Shown here: positions 35,176-43,742 of the stretch, one piece after another | Position numbering within the stretch: the stretch's first letter is position 1 | Layout of the letters: every line of letters begins with the position of its first letter | Assembly: GCF_007971225.1 (NCBI RefSeq) | Contig: NZ_CP042435.1 | Span: 1,608,501 to 1,672,500, forward strand | Direction: 5' to 3' | Source of the DNA: Panacibacter ginsenosidivorans | Lineage (GTDB): Bacteria > Bacteroidota > Bacteroidia > Chitinophagales > Chitinophagaceae | Length of the DNA stretch: 64,000 bases | The notes under the pieces: model-generated | Databases searched by the model: none | The model's input: the letters and a program-made list of their open reading frames with translations, nothing else | What the model was told of the DNA's origin: nothing | Translations under genes and position numbers: made by a program

Positions 35176-35216
35176 AAGAAAAACTTACAAATTATAACAT
35201 ACAACTTATAACTTAT

Positions 35217-35939
35217 ATGGGAAGGATATTTGAAGTTCGTAAAGCCACCATGTTTGCCCGCTGGGACAGGATGGCAAAACAGTTTACCCGCATAGGAAAA
35301 GAAATTGTGATTGCCGTAAAAGCAGGAGGACCGGAACCGGCCACCAATCCGGCATTACGCCGCTGTTACCAGAATGCACGCAGCGTTGGCATGCCTAAGG
35401 ACCGCGTGGAAGCTGCCATTAAAAGAGCGATGGGCAAAGACACAGCCAACTATGAGGAAATATTATATGAAGGTTATGCGCCCCATGGTGTAGCACTGTT
35501 GGTAGAAACTGCAACAGATAACCATGTGCGTACAGTGGCCAACGTAAAGAGCCATTTTAATAAAGGCGGTGGTGCATTAGGCAATAGTGGCAGTGTAAGT
35601 TTCCAGTTTAAAAAAATGGGTGTGTTTAAATTAAAACCTGAAGGTTTGAATGTTGATGATCTTGAATTGGAACTGATAGATCATGGTTTGGATGAACTTG
35701 GTGAAAGTACTAATGAAAATGATGAGAGCGTACTGGTATTACGTTGTGCCTTTACGGATTTTGGCAGCTTGCAAAAAGCACTGGAAGAAAAAGGCATCAC
35801 ACCTATAAGTGCTGAACTGGAATGGATACCTACAACAACAGTTCCAGTAACCGATGCACAGGCTGAAGATGTTTCGAAATTAATTGAACGCCTGGAGCAG
35901 GATGAAGACGTAAACAAAGTGTTTCACAATATGGGATAA
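35217..35939 (+). CDS. YebC/PmpR family protein
   Basis: 240 aa from ATG 35217 ([30 protein letters not shown]); the frame is open further up but runs through repeat copy 20. Three-domain protein that acts as DNA-binding regulator in some bacteria and relieves stalled translation in others. Landmarks: [63 protein letters not shown] and the C-terminal [18 protein letters not shown]. The usual AGHSKW start is replaced by [19 protein letters not shown], the form I associate with Bacteroidota. Confidence 0.9.
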   Translation: MGRIFEVRKATMFARWDRMAKQFTRIGKEIVIAVKAGGPEPATNPALRRCYQNARSVGMPKDRVEAAIKRAMGKDTANYEEILYEGYAPHGVALLVETATDNHVRTVANVKSHFNKGGGALGNSGSVSFQFKKMGVFKLKPEGLNVDDLELELIDHGLDELGESTNENDESVLVLRCAFTDFGSLQKALEEKGITPISAELEWIPTTTVPVTDAQAEDVSKLIERLEQDEDVNKVFHNMG

Positions 35940-35962
35940 CCCAGATATGAAGAAGTACTTTG

Positions 35963-35995
35963 AAAGAGGTTGGCTTTGCAGTCAACCTCTTTTTT
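35963..35995 (+). terminator. Terminator of the YebC gene
   Basis: AAAGAGGTTG / CAACCTCTTT with a 10-nt loop, then TTTT. It precedes the DCC gene by about 25 bp. Confidence 0.85.
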
Positions 35996-36017
35996 ATTTA
36001 AGCCGTAATTTTACAGA

Positions 36018-36434
36018 ATGCAAAGTGATATAGAAGCAGACCATCCGGTGATTCTTTTTGATGGCGTATGCAATTTATGCAGCAGCAGTGTGCAGTTTGT
36101 AATAAAGCATGATCCCAAAAGACAATTCCGGTATGCATCACTTCAAAGTGATTATGGACAGCGTGTGTTAAAAAAATTTGGCCTGCCCGAAAATGAATTA
36201 AATTCTTTTATTCTACTAGAAAACGAAAAGATTTATACAAGATCTGCAGGCGCGTTAAGGGTAACAAAAAAGTTGAGTGGGTTATGGCCATTGCTTTATG
36301 GTTTTATTATTGTGCCGCCTTTTATCCGTAATGCAGTATATACTTATATAGCACAGCACCGTTATAAATGGTTCGGAAAAAAAGAGGTTTGTTGGGTGCC
36401 TACAACCGAATTGAAACAACTTTTTTTAAACTGA
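36018..36434 (+). CDS. Thiol-disulfide oxidoreductase-like DCC family protein (DUF393)
   Basis: 138 aa. The N-terminal FDGVCNLCSSSVQFVIKHDPK carries the D-x-x-C-x-x-C motif that names the family, followed by FRYASLQSDYGQRVLKKFGLP and a C-terminal hydrophobic WPLLYGFIIVPPFIRNAVY. Thioredoxin-like fold is predicted for the family; the substrate is unknown. A TAATTTTA box just ahead of the start may be its promoter. Confidence 0.85.
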   Translation: MQSDIEADHPVILFDGVCNLCSSSVQFVIKHDPKRQFRYASLQSDYGQRVLKKFGLPENELNSFILLENEKIYTRSAGALRVTKKLSGLWPLLYGFIIVPPFIRNAVYTYIAQHRYKWFGKKEVCWVPTTELKQLFLN

Positions 36435-36649
36435 GTTTTGATTCTTGTTTTCTACGGATGTTAACTGTCTACCCCCCTTTTATCATTGTTTTTGAAAGTT
36501 ACACCAACACATCAACTATAAATTCCGTACAGTAAAACAACGATGTGTGCGCCTGCAGTAAGTACACAGTTTTTATCTTCTAAAATTAATCTATCAATTA
36601 TTTAATTGTACCATTACCTGTGGTACTGACTAATTATTATTTAAAAAAC

Positions 36650-37213
36650 ATGAACATGATGCGTATTTTAAACTGGAGAAACACAGGATTAGTGTGCCTG
36701 TTGGGTGTAACATTTGCCACAGGATGCTCTAAAGAGATCAACGGAAAACAAGTTGAAACAAATGAGAGCAACAGCATAGCATTGCAGTCAGCAGCAGGCG
36801 ATGCAATTGTATCAGATACTGCTTTGGCGAGATTTTTTAAAGCACCTTTTAGTTCAAGGGGTAGCAGAACAGATTTTAGAGGAGAAATAAGTGATACTAC
36901 CGCAATTGTTTCCCTGGATTTTTTGATTCAAAAAAAATTTACTGCAGGCGATGGACAAAGATTATTGCTTGATTATGCGGATGGAGGCTTAAGCAGTAAA
37001 GGGTGGAAGTATGAAGTTATACTAGATAAAAAAACAGGGACAATCAAATTGGTGCCCAACAGTGTTATGGAAGCGCAGATAGTACCTGGTTCTTTTAAAA
37101 CTGTTTTGGCAACATTTGACAGGTTCACTTCTACTTTCACATTTTTTACAGAAGTGAAAGAATCAAATAATAGTGTAGTGCATCAAGTTACAGAAATTCT
37201 TACAAGACAATAA
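36650..37213 (+). CDS. Lipoprotein, unknown
   Basis: 187 aa from ATG 36650 (MNMMRILNWRNTGLVCLL). Lipobox GVTFATGC gives a lipidated Cys at about residue 26. The mature region is Ser/Asp-rich and beta-like (FFKAPFSSRGSRTDFRGEISDTTAIVSLDFL, GWKYEVILDKKTGTIKLVPNS). No family recognised. Single gene, convergent with ispH. Confidence 0.65.
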   Translation: MNMMRILNWRNTGLVCLLGVTFATGCSKEINGKQVETNESNSIALQSAAGDAIVSDTALARFFKAPFSSRGSRTDFRGEISDTTAIVSLDFLIQKKFTAGDGQRLLLDYADGGLSSKGWKYEVILDKKTGTIKLVPNSVMEAQIVPGSFKTVLATFDRFTSTFTFFTEVKESNNSVVHQVTEILTRQ

Positions 37214-37228
37214 AGGATGGAAAAGTGA

Positions 37229-37256
37229 TTCCCGCAGGTAATACTGCGGGAACCTT
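37229..37256. terminator. Hairpin between the lipoprotein gene and ispH
   Basis: TTCCCGCAG / CTGCGGGAA with a 6-nt loop, followed on the plus strand by CCTTTT. Weak T-tract, but well placed for convergent genes. Confidence 0.65.
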
Positions 37257-38483
37257 TTAAACAAAATTTTCAATCATTTGCTCAACGGATATTTTTGCAG
37301 GAAATAATGAAACTAATCTTTCAATAACTTCTTCCACTACTGCGTCGGGGCAGCTTGCACCACTTGTAAGTAATATTTTTACAGGTTCTTTTGCAGGAAG
37401 AAAATTGTTTGTCAGTTTTTCTTCTTTGGTTATCCAGTTACAATTCAGTATATCTTTTGAAGAAATAATCTTATCAGCGTTATTAATAAAGTAAGTAGGT
37501 AGTTTTTGTTCACACAACTCTACAAGGTGAGATGTGTTGCTGCTGTTATAACCACCAACAACGATCGCAAGATCCGCTTCTGTTTCCAGCATACCGGTTA
37601 CTGCAGTCTGGTTGTCGTTGGTTGCATAACACAAAGTATCTCTTGTATCGGAAAACTTTTCTCCAATATTTGTATTATCGAGCTTGTAATGTGTTTTTAT
37701 TGTTTCTTTTAAGTATTCTGCAATAGCCTGCGTATCTGTTGCCAGTTGTGTAGTTTGATTTACTACGCCAATACGTTGCAGATCTTTGGTAACATCAAAC
37801 CCTTCTGAAAACCTTCCTTTGAATTCTGTATAGAATTGTTCAGCTTGTTTCTCACCTGTTATATATTTGGCAAGTTCTTTAGTTTCCTTCATATCATTTA
37901 CCACTACAGTTGGCGTATGTGCAGATGCATGAGAAAAAGTTGCTCTTGTTTCTTCATGCCTGGGTTTACCATGTACAACAATACTGTAGCCTTTGGCAGC
38001 AATTTGTTCGCTGCGGTTCCAAACCTTTTCTACGAATGGACAGGTAGTATTATATTTTTCTGTTTGAATGCCTTTCTCATTCAGCAATTTTTCTATATCT
38101 ATTGTTGTGCCGAACGCCGGAATGATTACCACATCATCTTGTTGTAGAGATTCAAATGGTATCAATTGTTTGCCATAAGTATCCTGCAGAAACTGAACGC
38201 CACGCACAGTAAGGTCGGCATTTACCTGTGGGTTGTGGATCATTTCGCTGAGCAGAAAAATTCTTTTGCCCGGGTTTGCGTCGATGGTATTGAAGGCAAT
38301 TTCAATTGCATTTTCTACACCATAACAAAAACCAAAATGACGTGCAAGATAAATTTGTAAACTACCAAAATCAAGAAGTGTTGGTGAGAAATCTTTTTTT
38401 AATTTATCATCCTGTTTGCGTTTATTCTTAATGGCTGTGATAAGATCGCTGCGATATATATTGGGAACATTGAACTTCTTCAT
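37257..38483 (-). CDS. ispH: 4-hydroxy-3-methylbut-2-enyl diphosphate reductase
   Basis: 408 aa iron-sulfur enzyme making IPP and DMAPP, the last step of the MEP isoprenoid pathway. Cluster ligands: Cys in HFGFCYGVENAIEIA, Cys in YNTTCPFVEKVW and Cys in LLTSGASCPDAVVEEV; conserved HGKPRHEE and GGYNSSNTSHLVELC. It belongs to the long form of the family (about 400 aa versus the roughly 300 of E. coli), with an N-terminal extension and an insertion around residues 200-230. Complete. Confidence 0.93.
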   Translation of the reverse strand: MKKFNVPNIYRSDLITAIKNKRKQDDKLKKDFSPTLLDFGSLQIYLARHFGFCYGVENAIEIAFNTIDANPGKRIFLLSEMIHNPQVNADLTVRGVQFLQDTYGKQLIPFESLQQDDVVIIPAFGTTIDIEKLLNEKGIQTEKYNTTCPFVEKVWNRSEQIAAKGYSIVVHGKPRHEETRATFSHASAHTPTVVVNDMKETKELAKYITGEKQAEQFYTEFKGRFSEGFDVTKDLQRIGVVNQTTQLATDTQAIAEYLKETIKTHYKLDNTNIGEKFSDTRDTLCYATNDNQTAVTGMLETEADLAIVVGGYNSSNTSHLVELCEQKLPTYFINNADKIISSKDILNCNWITKEEKLTNNFLPAKEPVKILLTSGASCPDAVVEEVIERLVSLFPAKISVEQMIENFV

Positions 38484-38588
38484 AATCTTTGCTGCGCTTT
38501 GCTGCGCTCCTTTATAACGCCGCGAAGTTAATAAAGTTGAACCAAAGCAAATTTTGAATGGACTTCATTGCTGAAAAAATTTCAGAAC

Positions 38589-38686
38589 GCACAAGTGAGT
38601 GACACAAGCGGCGATGCCATGAAATGCTGTAGCTGACAAATAAATAATTTCTCCTCATTCATTTCGTAAATGCTACAGCTGGCATC
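38589..38686 (+). repeat. 52-bp dispersed repeat, copy 21 (GTGACAC type) with hairpin tail
   Basis: GCACAAGTGAGTGACACAAG, CGGCGATGCCATGAAATGCT, then a tail in which GATGCCA (38613-38619) is answered by TGGCATC (38680-38686) and AATGCTGTAGCTG is echoed by AATGCTACAGCTG. The last bases overlap the stop codon of the outer-membrane protein gene. Same tail type as copy 10b. Confidence 0.82.
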
Positions 38687-41600
38687 ATAATAAAACGCTT
38701 AAGCTTACACGACCTGTATTGATCGTTCTGGTATTGCCGGGCTTGCGGCCTTCATATTGAAAATTCAGTTCAAGGTTATTGATGAAACGTTTGGTAAGAT
38801 CGATGGTCCATAAATAATTTTTACCGGGCAGCAATGCATCGAGCATAATATAACTTACGGTTGTATTGGCAGTACCGGTAAACTTAATATTATTGAAAGT
38901 GAATTTGCCTGTTAAGCTGGTGTTTGAAAAAGTGTTGTATTTTGTTTCGAGATTAATGGCATTGAATGCTGCTTCTTCGCCACCGTACAATGCATCGTTT
39001 TGTTTGCGGGTATATTGATAACCTGCCTGTAACCTGAATCGCGTACCAGAAGTGTAAGTAATACGTGGCTCTGTATTATGAATACTGATGGCATAGTTTC
39101 GGTTATTGAATGAAGGTGTAAACAGATTTGCAGTACCGATCTTTTGTATAAGTTCGAATGTATACACCTTGAAAAAATTTATACGCCCTTTTGCGTTCCA
39201 TTCTTTGAACTGGTTTGTTTCTGCGCCATAAGTAAGCAAGGCTTTATTGTAATTAATAAGATTGGTAATATCAATACCCCAGCTTGTGCTGTAGCGGTTA
39301 AACGAAATAGTGTTGTTCAAAATATAACTGAAGTTAAGCAATGCTGTGTCGCTAATATTACCTTTGAATGGATTGAATTGTGGGCCACCTTGTGCCAGTT
39401 GTTTTTTAAAACTCTGTAATGATGATTGCAGGCTGAGTTTGGTGATAATATTTTTCCATCCTTTATTTTTTATAGCTGCTGCCAATGCCTGTGGCGCAAT
39501 GGACAGCGCATAATTTAACTGCGTATAATCTGCTTTGATATATTCATTTACGGGTGTGTATACACGAATATATTTTGCCTGATCCTGGAACACAGCAATA
39601 TCGAATTCGTTGAGCTGAGGAATGCCATCGCTATTATAATCTATCCATGTATATTGGCCTTGCCCTGCGGGGACTTCTACATAAGTGAAAGTGCGGCGTG
39701 GTTCCTGGCCCGTGCCTAATTCATACAATGCATTACCACGCAGGAAACCTTTCCAGGCATTTACAATATATTCTGCCCTGCCCAATAAACTGTTGTCGGG
39801 CTTTTGTGTGGTTAAAGAAGTGTTTGTAACCTGCAATTGCCTGTAAGTAACATTAAATCGCAATTGCTGGTTTTTATTTTGCAGCAACTCCATTTGAAAA
39901 TTATAGTTATGACTGCGGTCTGTTTGCAATAGACTTTTTTGATACGGAAGTTTATCACTTCTTGTAAAATAAGTAAATGACCAATGATTATTTTTTGTTG
40001 CGTCTGACCGGATATACGCAGAGACCGTTTCAAAAGCAAAGCTCAACGGCGTGATGGTATCTGTAAGTTTATTACTGATCTCATTATGCTCTAATAAATA
40101 AGTTGCTCCTAAAGTATAATTATGCAATGCAGGAAATTGTTTGCTTACATCAATTGCTGGCCGCAGGTAAAAGCCTTTATCGAAAGGTGTATTACTATTG
40201 GTGATATTGAAAATATTATTAAAATGAAAGCCTTTTATATCCTGCACATGATTGATAATATGCCTTGTTCCTTTAAAACCATCTCCGCGCAAATAAGCAC
40301 CAAACTGGTATTGAGCATAGTTCCCTTTTTCATCTTTTAATTGAACAGAGAAGGAGGGCAGTTTTTCATCTGCATAATTTACAAGCAATGGCAAGCCCCA
40401 ATCTCTTGTAAACTCTACAGAACGTAATCGTTCAATGGGCCTGAAGTGCTGATCTACCCACTCATAACCTGCTGTACTGTTTAACTGTAACTGTTTGCCG
40501 GCATGTGTTTTAAGTGTATCATTTCTTTCGACAGATATTTTTGCTGCATAACCCTGATTGTCTGTTTCATTCTTTGAAGAAAAAGTATTTACATCATACC
40601 TGCTTGCTGCAACTTCTGTATGAAGACTCGTTCTCTCATTTAATTTATATACCGCTCCTACTGTAAGCAGTTGCTGCTTCTTTGGTGTTACAAGAAAAGT
40701 AGCAGGCTCATAATTACCTTGGGGAATACCATTTATTGGTTGTATCCATTGAAATACTTGTCCATTTGCGGCATTGAAAAGTGGACTGTAATTTCCTTTG
40801 TTAACACCAACATCCGCAAATGCAAGACTGTATTTTGCACTGTCAGGGTTAGTGGAATAAACATAAATGGAATCATGCACACCATTGTAAAGCGTATCAA
40901 TTTTTTTGTATAAAATTTTAGCTGTGGAAAAAGAGTCGATGGATGAATAAGGATAGTATGCATTCTGAATACTATCGCCAAGATTAGCAAGAAATTGTTT
41001 TTGCGGGTTATCTAATGTTTGATTGATCGGAGAATTTTTGGCGTCTGCATTACTATAAGCTGAAACGTACAATTGTAACTTATTGCCGAAATTTGTTTCG
41101 TTAGCTACATACAGCATAGAGTTAAGGTAGTTTCTGTCTGCATATTCAAACTCAACCTGTATACGTTTATCTTTTGTGATCATTTGTTTGGGCGTAAAAG
41201 TTATTTCCGCCGTATTGTAGTTGATCACATAATCCTGGTCTTCGCCGCGCTGTAACTGAACACCATCGATAAATATTTTTTCTGTTCCGGCAAGTATCAC
41301 AAAAAAAAGCTCATTATTATTCCCCTGCAAACGATAAGGCCCCTGGTTGCCTTCTATACCCTGGAAAATATTACGTGCAAATTTTCCTTTGGCAATAGCA
41401 CCACTAACTGTTGTTTTATTTGTTACATTTCTAAAAGGATTAAACTGCTGTGTATAAGCAAGCCCCTGCAAACGTTTATAAAATTTAAGGAAGTAAGATT
41501 GGCTTTGCCTAAGGTCAATATCTCCAAGGCTTACTTCCCAATCCTTTTTCCTAAACTGAAGCAACACTCTGTCAAATTCATTCAACTGTTGTGTAGTACC

Positions 41601-42146
41601 ATCAGGTTGAATAGGAATATTATTATCTGTAATGGCGGCGGCTATTTCAATGCTATCGCCGAGATAACCATTTAACTGAAGGTTAAATTGCGAATTAAGC
41701 ACAGCATCCTGATTATTACCAAAACTTATGCTGCGGCCAAAACTGCCGCCATAGTTCACTTTGCCAAAATTGAAAAGTGCATTTTCATTTGCGCTTTTAA
41801 GGCTGGCGTCATATTGGGGCGCAGCTATAAAATTATTTCTGATACTGTCGAATGAATAACGTTTTACAACCTGGTTCAACTTAAAAGGAAAAACACGATA
41901 AGATATTTCTACACTATCGATAGTGGGCTTCTTTCTCCATGCAAGTGTTGCATTTATTAAGTCGATATAATAATAAGATGAATCGATACCTGCTGCATAA
42001 AACGTAGCTGGCACTATACTTAATGAATCCAGCTGCACCAGCCCTTGCGTGGCTATTTTTTTCTTCCGAAGTGAAGACGTTTGTGCATTTGCGTTATGAT
42101 ACGACAAAAGCAATAGTAGAACAGGTATAATAATTGAGAACCGCAG
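38685..42146 (-). CDS. Large outer-membrane beta-barrel-like protein, unknown
   Basis: About 1150 aa. Many alternating strands end in aromatic residues (for example WSFTYFTRSDKLPYQ, LNFQYEGRKPGNTR), and the last residues (RVSLSVLL) fit an outer-membrane barrel. A conserved block LAGTEKIFIDGVQLQRGEDQDYVINYNTAEITFTPKQMI recurs, I believe, in large Bacteroidota surface proteins. No TonB plug or TonB box was recognised. The first ATG/TTG-type start (TTG 42113) lacks most of a signal peptide; reading upstream in frame gives LRFSIIIPVLLLLLSYHNANAQ with a CTG at 42146 immediately after a TAA stop, so I place the start at this CTG. Function unknown. Confidence 0.68.
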   Translation of the reverse strand: MRFSIIIPVLLLLLSYHNANAQTSSLRKKKIATQGLVQLDSLSIVPATFYAAGIDSSYYYIDLINATLAWRKKPTIDSVEISYRVFPFKLNQVVKRYSFDSIRNNFIAAPQYDASLKSANENALFNFGKVNYGGSFGRSISFGNNQDAVLNSQFNLQLNGYLGDSIEIAAAITDNNIPIQPDGTTQQLNEFDRVLLQFRKKDWEVSLGDIDLRQSQSYFLKFYKRLQGLAYTQQFNPFRNVTNKTTVSGAIAKGKFARNIFQGIEGNQGPYRLQGNNNELFFVILAGTEKIFIDGVQLQRGEDQDYVINYNTAEITFTPKQMITKDKRIQVEFEYADRNYLNSMLYVANETNFGNKLQLYVSAYSNADAKNSPINQTLDNPQKQFLANLGDSIQNAYYPYSSIDSFSTAKILYKKIDTLYNGVHDSIYVYSTNPDSAKYSLAFADVGVNKGNYSPLFNAANGQVFQWIQPINGIPQGNYEPATFLVTPKKQQLLTVGAVYKLNERTSLHTEVAASRYDVNTFSSKNETDNQGYAAKISVERNDTLKTHAGKQLQLNSTAGYEWVDQHFRPIERLRSVEFTRDWGLPLLVNYADEKLPSFSVQLKDEKGNYAQYQFGAYLRGDGFKGTRHIINHVQDIKGFHFNNIFNITNSNTPFDKGFYLRPAIDVSKQFPALHNYTLGATYLLEHNEISNKLTDTITPLSFAFETVSAYIRSDATKNNHWSFTYFTRSDKLPYQKSLLQTDRSHNYNFQMELLQNKNQQLRFNVTYRQLQVTNTSLTTQKPDNSLLGRAEYIVNAWKGFLRGNALYELGTGQEPRRTFTYVEVPAGQGQYTWIDYNSDGIPQLNEFDIAVFQDQAKYIRVYTPVNEYIKADYTQLNYALSIAPQALAAAIKNKGWKNIITKLSLQSSLQSFKKQLAQGGPQFNPFKGNISDTALLNFSYILNNTISFNRYSTSWGIDITNLINYNKALLTYGAETNQFKEWNAKGRINFFKVYTFELIQKIGTANLFTPSFNNRNYAISIHNTEPRITYTSGTRFRLQAGYQYTRKQNDALYGGEEAAFNAINLETKYNTFSNTSLTGKFTFNNIKFTGTANTTVSYIMLDALLPGKNYLWTIDLTKRFINNLELNFQYEGRKPGNTRTINTGRVSLSVLL

Positions 42147-42392
42147 TTAATTATCTTTTATTGATTAACAATTTTCGGGTAAAGTTTATTGCCCTGAAAA
42201 TTTAAAGATAACCAGTTTAAACTGCTAACAAAGACAGTAATAGATTTGCATTTATTTATAACTTACCAACTCCGCGTGTAATTTTTTTGTCAAACCTTTT
42301 GCACCCAACTGCGTGTAACAAAAGCATACTTTCCATAGCGCAGATATATACGATGAAAACAGTGAATGCAGATTTTTGGAGAATTATTTTTG

Positions 42393-42444
42393 TTGCAAGC
42401 TTTTGACACCTTGTGGTAACGCCTGTTGTGTCACTCACTTGTGC
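42393..42444 (-). repeat. 52-bp dispersed intergenic repeat, copy 22 (GTGACAC type)
   Basis: Right end GTTGTGTCACTCACTTGTGC, preceded by GTAACGCCT; left half diverged. Confidence 0.85.
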
Positions 42445-42508
42445 GTTCTGAAAAGCAGGCTACGATGTGACAGGCAATAAGTATTTTATTGTTCACTTGT
42501 ATTCTTCT

Positions 42509-42560
42509 GTACAAGTGTGCGACGCAACGGAAGCATTCAAAAAGTTATGCTGCCGGGTAC
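42509..42560 (+). repeat. 52-bp dispersed intergenic repeat, copy 23
   Basis: GTACAAGTGTGCGACGCAAC at the left and GCCGGGTAC at the right, then AAAAAATT. GTAC on both ends, exactly 52 bp. Confidence 0.93.
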
Positions 42561-42586
42561 AAAAAATTACTATTTATTTGTTATCG

Positions 42587-43723
42587 CTATTTACTTTCGG
42601 TTAATGCTTCTTTACGCACATGCCCCGGATCGGGCATATTTACATAGTTGGGTATTTCAAGATAAAAGGCAGTCCCTTCACCATGTGTAGAGTGAACAGA
42701 AATTTCTCCCCCAATGCGGGTAAGGGCCTCTTTAACAATGTATAAACCTATGCCAAGTCCATTAACCGTATTATTACTACGAAAGAACATTTTGAATATA
42801 TTATTTAGGTGGTTATCGAGTATGCCCACGCCATTGTCTTCAATTTTGATAGTAGCTTTTTTATCATCTGCTTTAACTGTAACTTCTACTTTTGGATTTG
42901 GCTCTGATGGTTTCTGATATTTAACGGCGTTGGAAATAAGATTATCGATAATTACAGACATCCTGAATGCATCGTTCATAAAATCTCCGGGCTGATCTAC
43001 ATTTATACTATAAGTAATATCCGGGCGCTGCATTTTAAACAATTGTATACTTTCTTCAAGTAATACATTGAAATCGATCCTTGTATACTCCTGTTCCACC
43101 CGTATACTTTTATAATACTCAATAATCTTTTGTATGAAAGTATCCATCTTGTTCACGCAGGTCTCTATCATGCCGAGATAGCCGTTTGGATCCTGGACAG
43201 AGTTTTCCATTTTAGCAAGATTGAGAATACCCATGACTGAAGCAAGCGGAGAACGAAGATCATGAGAAGTGCTGTACACAAAACGATTCAGCTCATCGTT
43301 TGTTTTTTCAAGCTCACTTATTTTACGATTTAGTTTTTCACGGGTTATATATATTTCATAAGCATTTTGAATGGCGTTTTGCAGTTCAAATTCATCCCAT
43401 GGTTTTTTTATATAGCGGTATATCTCTCCTTTATTTATAGCATCGATAATAGCTTCTGCATCTGTGTATCCTGTAAGCAAAATTCGGATAGGATGCGGGT
43501 GTGCTTTTCTAACGATCTGAAAAAATTCTACACCGGTTGATTGCGGCATACGCTGATCGGCAATGATAACCTGTATCTGTTCCTTATTTAATATGCCCAT
43601 TCCTTCTGCAGGTGAATTGGCAAGAAATACTTTGTATTTACGCCTGAAAGTAGCCTGAAAGGATAAAAGGTTGTTACTCTCATCATCTATGAATAGCACT
43701 GATATTTTCTCGTCCTGTCGCAT
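42587..43723 (-). CDS. Response regulator-histidine kinase hybrid
   Basis: 378 aa. N-terminal receiver (residues 8-120: FIDDESNNLLSFQATFRRKY, phosphoacceptor Asp in VIIADQRMP, ILLTGYTDAEAIIDAINKG), a short coiled coil, then a kinase core with H box FVYSTSHDLRSPLASVMGI and ATP-binding N, G1 and G2 boxes (NLISNAVKYQ, IEDNGVGI, GLGIGLYIVKEA). No sensor or membrane segment, so it takes its input through the receiver, presumably phosphorylated by another kinase, such as the one encoded 20 bp upstream. Its receiver is a close relative of the one at 47095. Confidence 0.92.
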   Translation of the reverse strand: MRQDEKISVLFIDDESNNLLSFQATFRRKYKVFLANSPAEGMGILNKEQIQVIIADQRMPQSTGVEFFQIVRKAHPHPIRILLTGYTDAEAIIDAINKGEIYRYIKKPWDEFELQNAIQNAYEIYITREKLNRKISELEKTNDELNRFVYSTSHDLRSPLASVMGILNLAKMENSVQDPNGYLGMIETCVNKMDTFIQKIIEYYKSIRVEQEYTRIDFNVLLEESIQLFKMQRPDITYSINVDQPGDFMNDAFRMSVIIDNLISNAVKYQKPSEPNPKVEVTVKADDKKATIKIEDNGVGILDNHLNNIFKMFFRSNNTVNGLGIGLYIVKEALTRIGGEISVHSTHGEGTAFYLEIPNYVNMPDPGHVRKEALTESK

Positions 43724-43742
43724 GATAAGTTTGGTGATTGTT

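Larger units (their letters stand above)
42147..42586. other. Intergenic region with an inverted pair of 52-bp repeats
   Basis: Between two minus-strand genes. It carries repeat copies 22 and 23 and a short palindrome AGTTTAAACT near 42215; no gene recognised. Confidence 0.6.

Noticed and set aside
35052..35216. N-terminal extension of the YebC protein
   Set aside because: It would translate repeat copies 19/20 and the palindrome between them; the conserved protein begins at 35217.
36536..36575. Possible further 52-bp copy before the lipoprotein gene (AACGATGTGTGCGCCTG)
   Set aside because: The similarity to GTGTGCGACGC is partial and the rest of the element does not align.
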